64,000 nucleotides of DNA from Geomonas diazotrophica (GTDB taxonomy: Bacteria > Desulfobacterota > Desulfuromonadia > Geobacterales > Geobacteraceae): assembly GCF_018919385.1 (NCBI RefSeq), contig NZ_JAHLMF010000007.1:1-64000 (forward strand), written 5' to 3'. Positions 8,002 through 16,560 of this stretch are shown piece after piece. How positions within the stretch are numbered: the stretch's first letter is position 1; each line of letters starts with the position of its first letter. The notes beneath the pieces were generated by a model, which ran no database searches, was not told the origin of the DNA, and was given only the letters and a program-made list of their open reading frames with translations. A program made the position numbers and the translations under genes.

Positions 8002-9384
8002 TCACTCCTCGGTGCCGGCAAGACCGTATTTTTCCAGTTTGCGGCGGAAGGTGTAGTAGTTCATAGCGAGCATCGCCGCGGTTTTCATGCGTTTGCCGCC
8101 GCAGTGGCGCAGAGCCTGTTCCAGGGTCCAGCGCTCCATCGTCTCCATGGTACAGGGAAACGGTGGGGGAAGAAGTATCTCTGCCGACGTTCGCTCCTCA
8201 GGTTTAACGGGGAGATCGGCAAGTGCTTCGATGTCGCTGCTCCGGATCACCCCGTCCGTTTCCAGGACCACCCTGCGCACGAGGCTTTTCAATTGCCGTA
8301 TGTTCCCCGGCCAGGGAAGCGTGGTGAGCAGGCTGATCGCGGCATCGTCCAGCAGGGGGGACGGCAGCCCCAGTTCCTCGCAGCTCTCCCTGAGGAATCT
8401 CAGGGCGAGCGGGAAGATGGCTTCGGGGGTTGAGCGCAGGGGGGGGATGGAGATCACCGTGTCGGCCAGGCGGTAGTAGAGATCCTGTCTGAAACGTCCT
8501 GCTGCCGCTTCCTCTTTAAGGTTCAGGTTGCTGGCCGCGATGATCCTTACGTCGATCTTTCTTTCCTCGGCTCCCCCGACCTGGGTAAAACGTTTCTCCT
8601 CGACGAAACGCAGCAGCTTGGCCTGCAGTTCCTGTGGTGCGGACTCGATGTCATCAAGGAAAAGCGTCCCCCCGTCCGCCCGTTCGGCGAGGCCGATCCG
8701 GGTCCGATCGGCGCCGGTGAACGCGCCCTTGACGTGCCCGAAAAGCTCACTTTCCACCAGGGTCACCGGGAGGGCCCCCATCTGTACCGTCACCAGCGGT
8801 GCGGCACGGCGCGGACTAAGCGAGTGGATGAGGGCCGCCAGCCGCGACTTTCCCGTACCGGTTTCGCCTTGCAGCAAAACGTTGTACGAGGTTCTCGCGA
8901 CCTTTGCCACCTGGTCGGCCATGGAACGCTGAACCGGCGCTCCACCCAGCTGTTCCCACAGGTTCGCCCTCAATTCGTCGGAAAGTCCCTCGATCTCGCG
9001 TCGCTGGATTATGGGAAGCACGGCCTTAGTGAGGCTTGCCAGCAGTTGATCGGCGTCGGCCGGCTTTCTTACGAAGGCGCTGATGCCGAGTTCGATCGCC
9101 TTGAGCAGATAGCCGGTTTCGGTAAAGGCGGTGCACAGCACCACCGGAGTCCCGGGCGAGAGCTCTTTCAGCCTTGCCGTTAGCTCCAGACCGTCCATGA
9201 TCGGCATACGGATGTCGCTTAAAACGATATCCGGCGCCTGTGCGGAAAACTGCGCCAGGGCTTCGGTTCCGTTGGCGGCCTCGATGACCCTGTGGCAGTA
9301 AAGTGAAAGAAAGGCGGCAGTCTCGTGCCTCAAGTCGGGTTCGTCTTCGACCAGCAAGATGGTGACTTTCTTCAGCGCGTTCAT
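8002..9384 (-). CDS. Sigma-54-dependent response regulator (REC-AAA-Fis), 460 aa
   Basis: An NtrC-type activator. The receiver domain (residues about 8-125) has the acidic pocket LVEDE and phospho-acceptor D57 (LSDIRMPIMDG). The AAA+ domain has Walker A GETGTGKS, the sigma-54 contact loop GAFTGA and Walker B GGTLFLDD. The C-terminus (LEQALRHCGGKRMKTAAML) is a Fis-type helix-turn-helix. The start codon overlaps the stop of the upstream kinase gene by four bases (ATGA), showing translational coupling and hence partnership. The divergent neighbour is an L,D-transpeptidase gene, a possible but unproven target. No U-rich terminator is seen downstream. Confidence 0.92.
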   Translation of the reverse strand: MNALKKVTILLVEDEPDLRHETAAFLSLYCHRVIEAANGTEALAQFSAQAPDIVLSDIRMPIMDGLELTARLKELSPGTPVVLCTAFTETGYLLKAIELGISAFVRKPADADQLLASLTKAVLPIIQRREIEGLSDELRANLWEQLGGAPVQRSMADQVAKVARTSYNVLLQGETGTGKSRLAALIHSLSPRRAAPLVTVQMGALPVTLVESELFGHVKGAFTGADRTRIGLAERADGGTLFLDDIESAPQELQAKLLRFVEEKRFTQVGGAEERKIDVRIIAASNLNLKEEAAAGRFRQDLYYRLADTVISIPPLRSTPEAIFPLALRFLRESCEELGLPSPLLDDAAISLLTTLPWPGNIRQLKSLVRRVVLETDGVIRSSDIEALADLPVKPEERTSAEILLPPPFPCTMETMERWTLEQALRHCGGKRMKTAAMLAMNYYTFRRKLEKYGLAGTEE

Positions 9385-12092
9385 GGTTGTTTTCCCGTGG
9401 GCAGCTCGATGTGAAAGGTTGTCATTTCCTGATTGGGGACGAAGCGGATGGTCCCCCCGATGCTTTCTTCGATGATGGTCCTGGACAGGTAAAGCCCTAT
9501 GCCGGTTCCCCCGCTCTCTTTTTTGGTGGTGAAGTACGGGGCGAAGAGGCGTGGGGCGGTCTCCTCGCTTACACCGCAGCCGTTGTCGTTCACCTCGATG
9601 TTCAGCATCCCGGGTCGGTTGCTTGCCACCGTCACCCTTATGATGCCCCGCTCCGGCCCTCGCTGTCTGCTGCGGCGTTCCTGGATTGCGTCGCGCGCAT
9701 TTCCCAGCAGGTTGAGCATCACCTGCTTGAACTCGTTTCCTCCCCCGTGCACCAAAAGATCCGAACCCGGCCCCCTCGTGAGTTGCACCTCGATGCCGTG
9801 ATGGGCGAACTGGGCCTCCAGCAACTTCAGGGACTCCTCGATGCATGCTGCGGGGGAGAAGTCCTGGCGCTCTTTGTCAGGGCGGTAAAAATCCCGGAAC
9901 TCGTCGATGGTTTCAGACATGTAACGGATCTGACGCATGGCGCTGGCCTTGAACTCGTCCAGGTATTCCGGAGAAAGCTCCTGCCGCGAGCCCAGGGCAT
10001 GGGTGCGCTGGATGATCATGCCGAGGGTGGAAAGGGGCTGACGCCACTGGTGAGCGATGGCGCTGATGAGGTCGCTCATGGCGATTACGCGCGCCTCATA
10101 GGCCCGTTTGCGTTCGGTAATGTCGCGGCAGATGCTCAACACGACCGGCCGGTCCCCCCACTGGATCAGCCGCGCACTAACCTCGGTAGGTACCGGCGCA
10201 CCGTCCTTGCGTCTGTGCGCCGTTTCGTAAGTGACGGACTTGGTTTCCAGCAGCCGCTCCCTGGGCTCTTCCCGCGGGCGCCGCTCCTCATTCGTCTCCA
10301 CCTCGGTGATGCACATCCCGGTAAGTTCGGGGCGGGGATATCCGAGCCGCTCGATGGCCAGCGGATTCGCCTCCAGGATGCGTCCGCCGATATCCGTTAT
10401 GAAGATGGCATCGTTTGCGCTGTCGAAGAGGAGTCGGTACTTTTCCTCGCTTTCCTGCAGCAGCGTAGTCTGCCGTGCGAGTGCATCGTTGGCGGCCTGG
10501 ATCCTTTTGAACTGATCCTTTAGTGAATCGGCCATCTCCCTGAAGTTGCCGATCAGGTAGCTCGCTTCAAAGACGCTGGTCTCGGGCCAACTGACGCTAG
10601 CTCCGGACGCAAGCCGGGACGGGAGTGCACGCGTCACCTGAAGCAGTTGCTCCAGGTTGGTCATGATGCGGCGGCTCAGGAATTCAGCCAGTCCCAGCGA
10701 CATGATCAACACCAGCAAGAGAAGCGTGAACCTCTCGGTGTACTTGGCGTACAGTGCCCTCCGGAATGGAGCGGCAGGTTGCTCCAGAGTAAGAGTCCAC
10801 TCGCCAAGTTCCCCGACCACGATCTTCGACCGGTAATCGGCAGCCGCGGTGACCATGGCGCCTGAGCTGTCGGTTTCCCTGCGCCACTTTCCCAGCAGGG
10901 AGCCCGGGGGCCGTCCGGCGTTTTCGATGGAGGGGGACGCCCCGAGCTCTGCCGGACGGTTGGTCATGATGACCCTGCCGTTCTTGTCCGACAACGTATA
11001 GATTTTCTCCGTATGCTCGGTGAACTTGTCCAGCAGTGCCCGAGTCTGCTGCAGGGTTATCACACCGCAGACATAACCGGCAAAGCGGCCCTTTTTAACA
11101 ACGGGTGCGAGCACGGCGACCCGCGGGCGGGGAGATCCGTTCCAGGAGAAGGAAACATCGGAAAGAATCGGGGTGAGGGACGCTCTGAGCAGGGGCAGAT
11201 AGCGGCGGTCGGCGAGGTTCAGGCCGACCTCGGACGACTCACCCTGCCGGGGGGGCGGGTAGAAGGCAACGACCTCGCCGTTCGCGTCCATCAGTGCTAT
11301 TTGCTTGAAGCTGGGATCCGAGCCGGTGGCAAGGAGCAGGTAGTTTCTTATTTCGCCTGAGGTTGCCGCGGAAAGCGTCTGTGCCAGCACGGTAAGGTTC
11401 TGTTTTCGGTTCAGCGCCCATGTTTCCATCAGCTTGTCTATCCGCTGCGAATCCTGATTCAGCGAGGTGCTGATGGCGCGTTCGGTTTCCTTGAAATCAG
11501 CCCTGCTGCTAACAGCGAGTATGACGAGGCTTGGCAGCAGGACGAAGAGCGAAAACAGGTTTTGCACTATTTCCCGATAGGATAGGGGGACGCTTCGGGA
11601 GTAGGCAGCCCATCCCATAAAGAGCATGCGAGCGGCCAAGGCGTTGGCGATGCCGTTCACGGTGAGCTTTGCCATGGTCATCGTCGTGCTCCCGTAGGGG
11701 AGCCGCAGCGCCAGATGAAACATCAGGTAGATCGCGGGAATCCCTATTAGAAGCCAGTAGCAGGTGTCCGCGAGCACCATGCTGATGTTGCGGCGCGCAA
11801 CCAGGAACCAGACCGAGGCCACTTCGGCTATCAGAAGCAGCATGACAAAGGGGTGTCCGTAGTTAAGGCAGGTGACCATCCCGGCAACAGCTGCCACCGC
11901 GCAGCCCATACGCGGCCCCATAAACTGCAGGGCCAAGAGCGCGAAGATTGATCCGGTGAAAAATTTTATGTCCAAAAAGAACGTGAAGGCAAAATAGTTG
12001 CCGACCAGGCCGGCGATAGCCAGTAATGCAAACGGCAGGATAGTTTGACGGGCATTGACTGCCGGGGGCAAAGGAGGTGAAACAACTGGCAT
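9381..12092 (-). CDS. Membrane sensor histidine kinase with Cache-like and PAS domains, 903 aa
   Basis: About six or seven hydrophobic segments (residues 8-200) precede a membrane-bounded extracytoplasmic segment of about 250 residues with Cache-like features (DANGEVVAFYPP; LNLADRRYLP; ITLQQTRALLDKF). There follow a HAMP-like linker, a PAS domain (EKYRLLFDSANDAIFITDI), the phospho-acceptor AIAHQWRQPLSTL and an ATPase domain (NLLGNARDAI; DNGCGVSEE; GTGIGLYLSR). The HQWRQPL box is common in Desulfuromonadales kinases. I prefer the ATG at 12092, which has AGGA at good spacing; a TTG at 12128 would add 12 residues. Stop and start overlap with the downstream sigma-54 regulator. The signal sensed is unknown. 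Confidence 0.88.
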   Translation of the reverse strand: MPVVSPPLPPAVNARQTILPFALLAIAGLVGNYFAFTFFLDIKFFTGSIFALLALQFMGPRMGCAVAAVAGMVTCLNYGHPFVMLLLIAEVASVWFLVARRNISMVLADTCYWLLIGIPAIYLMFHLALRLPYGSTTMTMAKLTVNGIANALAARMLFMGWAAYSRSVPLSYREIVQNLFSLFVLLPSLVILAVSSRADFKETERAISTSLNQDSQRIDKLMETWALNRKQNLTVLAQTLSAATSGEIRNYLLLATGSDPSFKQIALMDANGEVVAFYPPPRQGESSEVGLNLADRRYLPLLRASLTPILSDVSFSWNGSPRPRVAVLAPVVKKGRFAGYVCGVITLQQTRALLDKFTEHTEKIYTLSDKNGRVIMTNRPAELGASPSIENAGRPPGSLLGKWRRETDSSGAMVTAAADYRSKIVVGELGEWTLTLEQPAAPFRRALYAKYTERFTLLLLVLIMSLGLAEFLSRRIMTNLEQLLQVTRALPSRLASGASVSWPETSVFEASYLIGNFREMADSLKDQFKRIQAANDALARQTTLLQESEEKYRLLFDSANDAIFITDIGGRILEANPLAIERLGYPRPELTGMCITEVETNEERRPREEPRERLLETKSVTYETAHRRKDGAPVPTEVSARLIQWGDRPVVLSICRDITERKRAYEARVIAMSDLISAIAHQWRQPLSTLGMIIQRTHALGSRQELSPEYLDEFKASAMRQIRYMSETIDEFRDFYRPDKERQDFSPAACIEESLKLLEAQFAHHGIEVQLTRGPGSDLLVHGGGNEFKQVMLNLLGNARDAIQERRSRQRGPERGIIRVTVASNRPGMLNIEVNDNGCGVSEETAPRLFAPYFTTKKESGGTGIGLYLSRTIIEESIGGTIRFVPNQEMTTFHIELPTGKQP

Positions 12093-12167
12093 AGGCGGTT
12101 CCTGCTCGCTTTCACCTGTGGCCCCCAAAGGATGCCTTCAACGGTGAAGTCGATCAAAGGTTACGAG

Positions 12168-12195
12168 TTGCACTTTGTAGAGCCGGGTGAATAAT
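12168..12195 (+). promoter_or_regulatory. Sigma-70 promoter of the L,D-transpeptidase gene
   Basis: TTGCAC at 12168-12173 and AATAAT at 12190-12195 are spaced 16 bp, predicting a start near 12202. The -10 box lies inside the left arm of an inverted repeat (12187-12224), so a repressor binding that repeat would block this promoter. Confidence 0.6.
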
Positions 12196-12224
12196 TAGAT
12201 GTATTCTACCTCAATATTATTCAC
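12187..12224. repeat. 9-bp inverted repeat overlapping the -10 of the transpeptidase promoter
   Basis: GTGAATAAT (12187-12195) and ATTATTCAC (12216-12224) are perfect inverted arms separated by 20 bp. They end 15 bases before the start codon at 12240. This could be an operator spanning two helical turns or an AU-rich leader hairpin near the ribosome site. Confidence 0.55.
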
Positions 12225-12239
12225 GTGTAGGGAATAACT

Positions 12240-13133
12240 ATGAAGGCTCTACCTTGTATGCTGAATGGTCCATTTTTAGGCTTCGCCTTGCTGTTCGCTC
12301 TAGTTGCATGTTCACCTGTGTCGACACGGGCATCCGACATCGTATTCCATGAAGGGTTAGGGGGGGGGCTGCAGACGACAACGACGGGAAGTGATGATTC
12401 CTTACCGGAGATCGCCCGCGCCCATGACATCGGGTACAACGCGATAACCGGCGCCAACCCCGCGCTGGACCCTTTTCTTCCTGATTCCGGGAGCACGGTG
12501 CTCCTGCCGACGAGTTGGCTCCTTCCCGACGTGGCTGCGCACTCCGGTATTGTGATAAACCTCGCCGAAATGCGCCTGTACCTGTTCAGCGAGCGGGAAA
12601 GAGACCGTGTGGCCACATATCCGGTCGGCATCGGGGACGAGGGGTGGGACACCCCGCTTGGGACCTACCGCGTAATCGAGAAGATCGAAAATCCGGCCTG
12701 GCACGTTCCCGCCTCGATCAGAGCCCAAAAACCGGAATTGCCTGCGGTGGTCCCTCCCGGCCCGAACAACCCCTTGGGTACTCGCGCTTTGCGCCTTTCC
12801 ATCGGAACCGTGCTGATTCATGGCACGGACCGCCCTTTCGGCATAGGGATGCGTGTAAGCCATGGCTGCATTCATTTATACCCTGAAGACATCCTGGAGT
12901 TGTTCAAGCGAGTTCCGATTGGGACAAGGGTCGTCATAGTCAATCAACCCGTCAAAGTGGCGCTGGTCGGTGGGCGCGTCCTTGTGGAGGTACACGAAAA
13001 TGGCGTGGCAACTCAGGCTCAGCAGGCATGGCAGTTGCTGGAACGGAAGGGGATCGCCAACCTGGTGGGCCCCGAAAAGTTTCACGCAGCACTAATCTCT
13101 CACTCTGGGGTGGTCACCGATGTAACCAAGTAA
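12240..13133 (+). CDS. L,D-transpeptidase (YkuD domain) with LysM-like segment, 297 aa
   Basis: An exported peptidoglycan cross-linking or lipoprotein-anchoring enzyme of the ErfK/YbiS type. Residues 1-31 form a signal peptide (FALLFALVACSPVSTRA); a Cys at about residue 23 makes a lipoprotein possible. Residues 50-95 (SLPEIARAHDIGYNAITGAN) resemble a LysM peptidoglycan-binding motif. The YkuD domain begins at SGIVINLAEMRLYLF and has the active-site signature HGTDRPFGIGMRVSHGCIHL, with catalytic His and Cys in SHGC. Length is typical for YbiS/YcfS-like proteins. It is divergent from a kinase/regulator pair. A decayed partial copy lies about 1.4 kb downstream at 14175-14370. Confidence 0.92.
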   Translation: MKALPCMLNGPFLGFALLFALVACSPVSTRASDIVFHEGLGGGLQTTTTGSDDSLPEIARAHDIGYNAITGANPALDPFLPDSGSTVLLPTSWLLPDVAAHSGIVINLAEMRLYLFSERERDRVATYPVGIGDEGWDTPLGTYRVIEKIENPAWHVPASIRAQKPELPAVVPPGPNNPLGTRALRLSIGTVLIHGTDRPFGIGMRVSHGCIHLYPEDILELFKRVPIGTRVVIVNQPVKVALVGGRVLVEVHENGVATQAQQAWQLLERKGIANLVGPEKFHAALISHSGVVTDVTK

Positions 13134-13230
13134 ATCAAGTCTTTACCCCGAATCGATTAAATGAGATAGCCCCTTGCTGTAGATTGGTCTGGCTGTATTT
13201 TGTTCCTTACTAAACATGGGAAGGTCTAGC

Positions 13231-13587
13231 ATGATGACAATTGCTTTCATCTTATTGGGAATAGTTGCAGGGACACTGAGCGGACTGATTGGCATAGGAG
13301 GTGGTGTGATCATCGTCCCGGCGCTGGTATTCCTGTTCGGGCTTTCGCAGCAGACCGCGCAAGGGACCACGATAGCACTCATGATACCTCCAATCGGCAT
13401 ACTGGCCGCGTGGACCTATTATCAGAAGGGATTTGTAGATGTCAAAATTGCAGCGCTCGTCTGCCTCGGTTTTGTCATGGGGGGCTATTTCGGCGCAAAA
13501 CTTGCCACCAGTGTTCCGTCAGTGATGCTGGAGAAAATATTCGGTGGGATCATGTTGCTTGTCGCACTGAAAATGTTACTGGCCTAA
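13231..13587 (+). CDS. Half-size TSUP (TauE/SafE-type) membrane permease, 118 aa
   Basis: A small membrane protein made almost wholly of four hydrophobic segments. The first carries the TSUP signature GTLSGLIGIGGGVIIVPAL, followed by QTAQGTTIALMIPPIGILAA; the end reads EKIFGGIMLLVALKMLL. Full TSUP (sulfite/sulfonate exporter) proteins have two such halves, about 250 residues; one-half proteins exist and presumably dimerise. GGAAGG with six-base spacing favours the ATG at 13231 over the one at 13216. Substrate unknown. Base composition is clearly more AT-rich than the flanking genes, suggesting acquisition. Confidence 0.8.
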   Translation: MMTIAFILLGIVAGTLSGLIGIGGGVIIVPALVFLFGLSQQTAQGTTIALMIPPIGILAAWTYYQKGFVDVKIAALVCLGFVMGGYFGAKLATSVPSVMLEKIFGGIMLLVALKMLLA

Positions 13588-13714
13588 GTGAGATATGTGA
13601 ATCGGCTTTGAATTTCTACCCAGGGATCACGCTACGTCGAATTCTGCGGATAGCTTCGGCTTGGTTGGATTTAAGAACATGACATCGCTATTTCGCACCA
13701 GTACAGGAGTGATT

Positions 13715-14173
13715 ATGCGCAGACCAGCTTTTCCCCGACCGTATCAACATGAACATGGACCAGTAAGAAACGTTAATGACGTTGTTAAGGAGCAACTAAC
13801 CGTAGGGCAGAAGGCAGCAGATTGGATTGCTGCGAAGGTAGGTTCATGGGAGTTCATTATCGGTCAGTCAGTCATACTGACAATATGGGCACTGCTCAAC
13901 GTGACCGCATGGGTACAGCACTGGGACCCTTACCCTTTTATTCTTATGAATCTTGTGCTTTCATTGCAGGCCGCCTACACAGCCCCAATGATAATGATGA
14001 GCCAGAACCGGCAGGCATCTCGTGACAGGCTTGAAGCCCACAACGACTATGAAATCAACCAGACTGCAGAAACAGAGATACGTGCAATACTCGACAACCT
14101 TGCCGCGCAGAACATTGCAATAACTGAGATTCATGCAATGTTAGAGAATCTTCAACCTTCCCGCATCGATTAG
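13715..14173 (+). CDS. DUF1003 family membrane protein, 152 aa
   Basis: Recognised by the DUF1003 pattern: a cytoplasmic start, then KAADWIAAKVGSWEFIIGQS leading into a first membrane segment, a loop with DPYPFILMNLVLSLQAAYTA in the second, then MIMMSQNRQASRDRLEAHND and a helical acidic tail ending ILDNLAAQNIAITEIHAML. Function of the family is not established. AGGAG six bases upstream supports the ATG at 13715. It lies in the AT-rich patch, directly upstream of the decayed transpeptidase copy (the remnant begins within a few bases of its stop codon). Confidence 0.82.
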   Translation: MRRPAFPRPYQHEHGPVRNVNDVVKEQLTVGQKAADWIAAKVGSWEFIIGQSVILTIWALLNVTAWVQHWDPYPFILMNLVLSLQAAYTAPMIMMSQNRQASRDRLEAHNDYEINQTAETEIRAILDNLAAQNIAITEIHAMLENLQPSRID

Positions 14174-14174
14174 A

Positions 14175-14370
14175 ACCAAAAAAACGGAATTGCCTGGTCC
14201 CTCCCGGTCCGAACAATCCCATGGGTACCCGCGCTTTGCGCCTTATCATCTGAACTGTTCTTATTCCGCCTTTCCGGCATCGGGATGCGTGTAAGCCGTG
14301 ACTGCTTCATTTATACCCTGAAGACATTCTGGACCTATTCATGGTGTCTCAATTGGTACAAAGGTTGAAG
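14175..14370 (+). pseudogene. Decayed duplicate of the L,D-transpeptidase active-site region
   Basis: This stretch follows nucleotides about 12725-12935 of the intact gene with many identical blocks, for example CGGAATTGCCTG, GGTCCCTCCCGG, CGCGCTTTGCGCCTT, GGGATGCGTGTAAGCC and CATTTATACCCTGAAGACAT. Small deletions break the frame (for example after CATC). The catalytic SHGC segment has become SRDC. There is no start codon, so it cannot make a transpeptidase. It is a remnant of a second copy, by tandem duplication or recombination with a foreign allele. Confidence 0.85.
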
Positions 14371-14843
14371 GGAATGAGCCTCGAAAATGACGCAATGGGA
14401 GGGGCGACACCGTTCCAATTGTGGAAGCCAACACAGGCATCGCCAATAACGGCAAGGAGATGTCTGCCTTCCCGGGGGCAACCGCGAATCAAGGTCAGTA
14501 TGTTCGGCACTTTGTGAATGACCATGTGAGGAGCCATGTGCGTAAATAGCGCAAGCACGGTTTTGAGAGGGGGGGCTGGGACAACCGAGATAGTAGTAAG
14601 GGTACTGCACGAAACTGTCGGGGAAACCAGACAGTAACAGAGGTGCCATCCTTGGGACTAGTAAGGAGAAACCGGTCTACTCGACTGCCGATCGACAGAC
14701 AGTCTTTGCACCAATTCACTGTACCCTGTGTTGTACCCTAAAGTCTTGCAAACATGGTTAACATGTGATACACAATAACCCAGTCTATGAGTAGCTAACT
14801 GTTTATTATTTTAGCAAGTTGTTGATTTTCTTGAAGTGGGATT
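14371..14843. other. Non-coding stretch between transpeptidase remnant and tRNA remnant
   Basis: No credible gene is seen; frames are short and lack family features. It contains a direct repeat TGTACCCT (twice around 14721-14740) and an AT-rich part near 14750-14830. It looks like scar sequence of an old insertion or deletion event. Confidence 0.5.
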
Positions 14844-14904
14844 GGGGTGGCAGGTTGCTCTCATAACCCGAAGGTCACAGGTTCAAATCCTGTCCCCGCA
14901 ACCA
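14844..14904 (+). pseudogene. Decayed initiator tRNA (tRNA-fMet, CAU anticodon) remnant
   Basis: The 3' half is intact: CTCATAACCCG (anticodon loop with CAT and 3' stem), variable region AAGGTCA, T-arm CAGGTTCAAATCCTG, acceptor strand TCCCCGCAACCA with an encoded CCA. The 5' half begins GGGGTGG as in initiator tRNAs but has lost several bases in the D-arm and the 5' strand of the anticodon stem, leaving 61 instead of 77 positions. It cannot fold properly and is probably non-functional. A good terminator follows directly, as expected for a former tRNA gene. Confidence 0.8.
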
Positions 14905-14913
14905 AACAAACTC

Positions 14914-14946
14914 AGCCAGTTAGCCTAAAAGCTAGCTGGCTTTTTT
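14914..14946 (+). terminator. Intrinsic terminator after the tRNA remnant
   Basis: AGCCAGTTAGC and GCTAGCTGGCT pair over 11 bp (one G-U) with loop CTAAAA, followed by TTTTTT. It still looks functional although the tRNA before it is not. Confidence 0.85.
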
Positions 14947-14973
14947 GTTGTGCCGATGCAGGTCCCCCCTCCA

Positions 14974-15501
14974 CTATCGTTTAGCGAACCTTTCACCCAA
15001 TTTCCCTTGGCAGGTTGTCTGCAACCGCCGGCCGGCCTCATCCACCTCAGGCACTTCACAAATCAGCCAAAATGCGGCGATTACCTTCAGCAGTTCAACC
15101 AACTGGCCGGGATCCTGCGGTTTGACGATATAGGCGCTGGCTCCCAGCGTATAAGCCTTCTTGACGTCATCCAAGTCATTTGACGATGAAAGTACGATGG
15201 TGGGAATGATGGCAGATTCTGGGGTACCCTGCAGGAATTCGAGAATCGAAAAACCGTCACCGGGAAACATTTTCAAGTCAGTGAGAAGGAATGAGGGATA
15301 CTGATAATTTGAACGGTCGGCAAACACTCCTTCTCCTCTGAGGTATGCAATGGCTTCTTCTCCACATGTCACTAATCGCAGTTCTGCCTTTAGGAGGCTG
15401 GTCTTAAAAGCACGTTCCATGAGCACCCGATCGTTTGGGTCATCTTCCGCCACGAGAATTGTGTCTTTGCGCGCGTCATGGATGAATTTGTCCTCACTCA
15501 T
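14974..15501 (-). CDS. Receiver-only response regulator (CheY/Rcp1-like), 175 aa
   Basis: A single receiver domain without output domain. The acidic pocket is LVAEDDPND, the phospho-acceptor is D75 in LLTDLKMFPGDG, the switch serine is in TIVLSSSND and the lysine in YIVKPQDP. The insert between strand 2 and strand 3 (GEEAIAYLRGEGVFADRSNY) is typical of the Rcp1 subgroup that serves bacteriophytochrome and hybrid kinases. A C-terminal extension of about 30 residues (from VPEVDEAGRRL) has no recognised domain. I chose ATG 15501, just before the domain; a GTG at 15546 is possible. No kinase is adjacent, so the partner is unknown. Confidence 0.85.
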   Translation of the reverse strand: MSEDKFIHDARKDTILVAEDDPNDRVLMERAFKTSLLKAELRLVTCGEEAIAYLRGEGVFADRSNYQYPSFLLTDLKMFPGDGFSILEFLQGTPESAIIPTIVLSSSNDLDDVKKAYTLGASAYIVKPQDPGQLVELLKVIAAFWLICEVPEVDEAGRRLQTTCQGKLGERFAKR

Positions 15502-15748
15502 CAGTCCGCAGGCTCCATCTATTGTCTGTTGGTCCCATTGTAACACGTTCCTGGGCAGTTATAATGTCAACTGTCGTGACAACAGAGTGTTACGTCTCCG
15601 TTAAAAGCTGAAAACTGAGTGCGTCGGTACCAGACAACAAGGTGTGACGTTCAGAGTTTCCGGCACGTGGGAAATCCTGTGCCGACTGGGATGGAAGCTT
15701 TGGGCGAGTGCTTCTGTGCCAACCTCTCGGCTTACAGCAGAGGAGACC

Positions 15749-16375
15749 ATGACCGAAAGCGTTACAGGAAATGAAACCGGGCGCATTGAGGCGTTCAGCG
15801 ACGGAGTTTTCGCCATCGCCATAACCCTGCTTGTCCTAACCATCAAGGTGCCCACTCCTTCCGAGCTTGGTGCCGGTCATAGCCTGGGTTCCGCCTTGCT
15901 GGCGCTGTGGCCCCATTACCTTGCCTTCGTGACGAGCTTTGTCACGGTCCTTGCCAAGTGGGTGAACCACCACCGGATTTTCACTTTTGTCCGGACAAGC
16001 GACCACACATTCCTGTACTTGAACGGTCTGGTGCTGATGCTTGTGACTTTCCTGCCGTTTCCGACCGCCTTGGTGGCGGAATACCTGCTTCACCCTGAAG
16101 CGAAAGTGGCCGGTGCCGTTTTTTCCGGCACTTTTTTCGCGCTGGCGGTGGCATTCAAGGGGTTGTGGCGCTACGCGTCAAAAAATGGAAGGCTGATCGG
16201 AGGGGGGGAAACCGTAGATGCAGCGCATATTGAGCAGATCACTAGGCAATTCAGCTTCGGGCCGTTCATGTATCTTGCCGCCTTTGTCGTTTCGTTCCTG
16301 TCGACAGGGTTGAGCGTTGTATTCTGCCTCTCCCTGGCGGTAATCGTCGGCTTCAAAGGCTGGCCACGGAGGTAG
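15749..16375 (+). CDS. TMEM175-family (DUF1211) potassium channel-like protein, 208 aa
   Basis: An integral membrane protein of the TMEM175/DUF1211 family, whose bacterial members form tetrameric K+-conducting channels. The family signature lies in the first helix: RIEAFSDGVFAIAITLLVL contains the R-x3-FSD-x6-T pattern. Six hydrophobic segments are visible, including HYLAFVTSFVTVLAKWVNHH and LVLMLVTFLPFPTALVAEYL. Length matches bacterial members. GAGGAGACC before the ATG at 15749 sets the start. It converges on the radical SAM gene and stands alone. Confidence 0.85.
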   Translation: MTESVTGNETGRIEAFSDGVFAIAITLLVLTIKVPTPSELGAGHSLGSALLALWPHYLAFVTSFVTVLAKWVNHHRIFTFVRTSDHTFLYLNGLVLMLVTFLPFPTALVAEYLLHPEAKVAGAVFSGTFFALAVAFKGLWRYASKNGRLIGGGETVDAAHIEQITRQFSFGPFMYLAAFVVSFLSTGLSVVFCLSLAVIVGFKGWPRR

Positions 16376-16560
16376 CATGCCTGCCAAATCGCCTGCTGTT
16401 CCAGCCTCCGCTGGGATGCCGCATCGGCAGATCAAAGGAAAAACGGAATGCCCAGGCTGCGTCGCGGGCGGTCGCGAAGACGTCCCGTCTGGCTCGAACT
16501 GCGCAGCCCATGCCTCCCTTTTTCTCCCGAGACCCTCCCCTCGATCAAGTCCGGCACCTT

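Noticed and set aside
8002-9846. A longer regulator protein extending into the kinase gene
   Set aside because: The extra 154 residues are an out-of-frame reading of the kinase; the receiver domain begins at the ATG at 9384.
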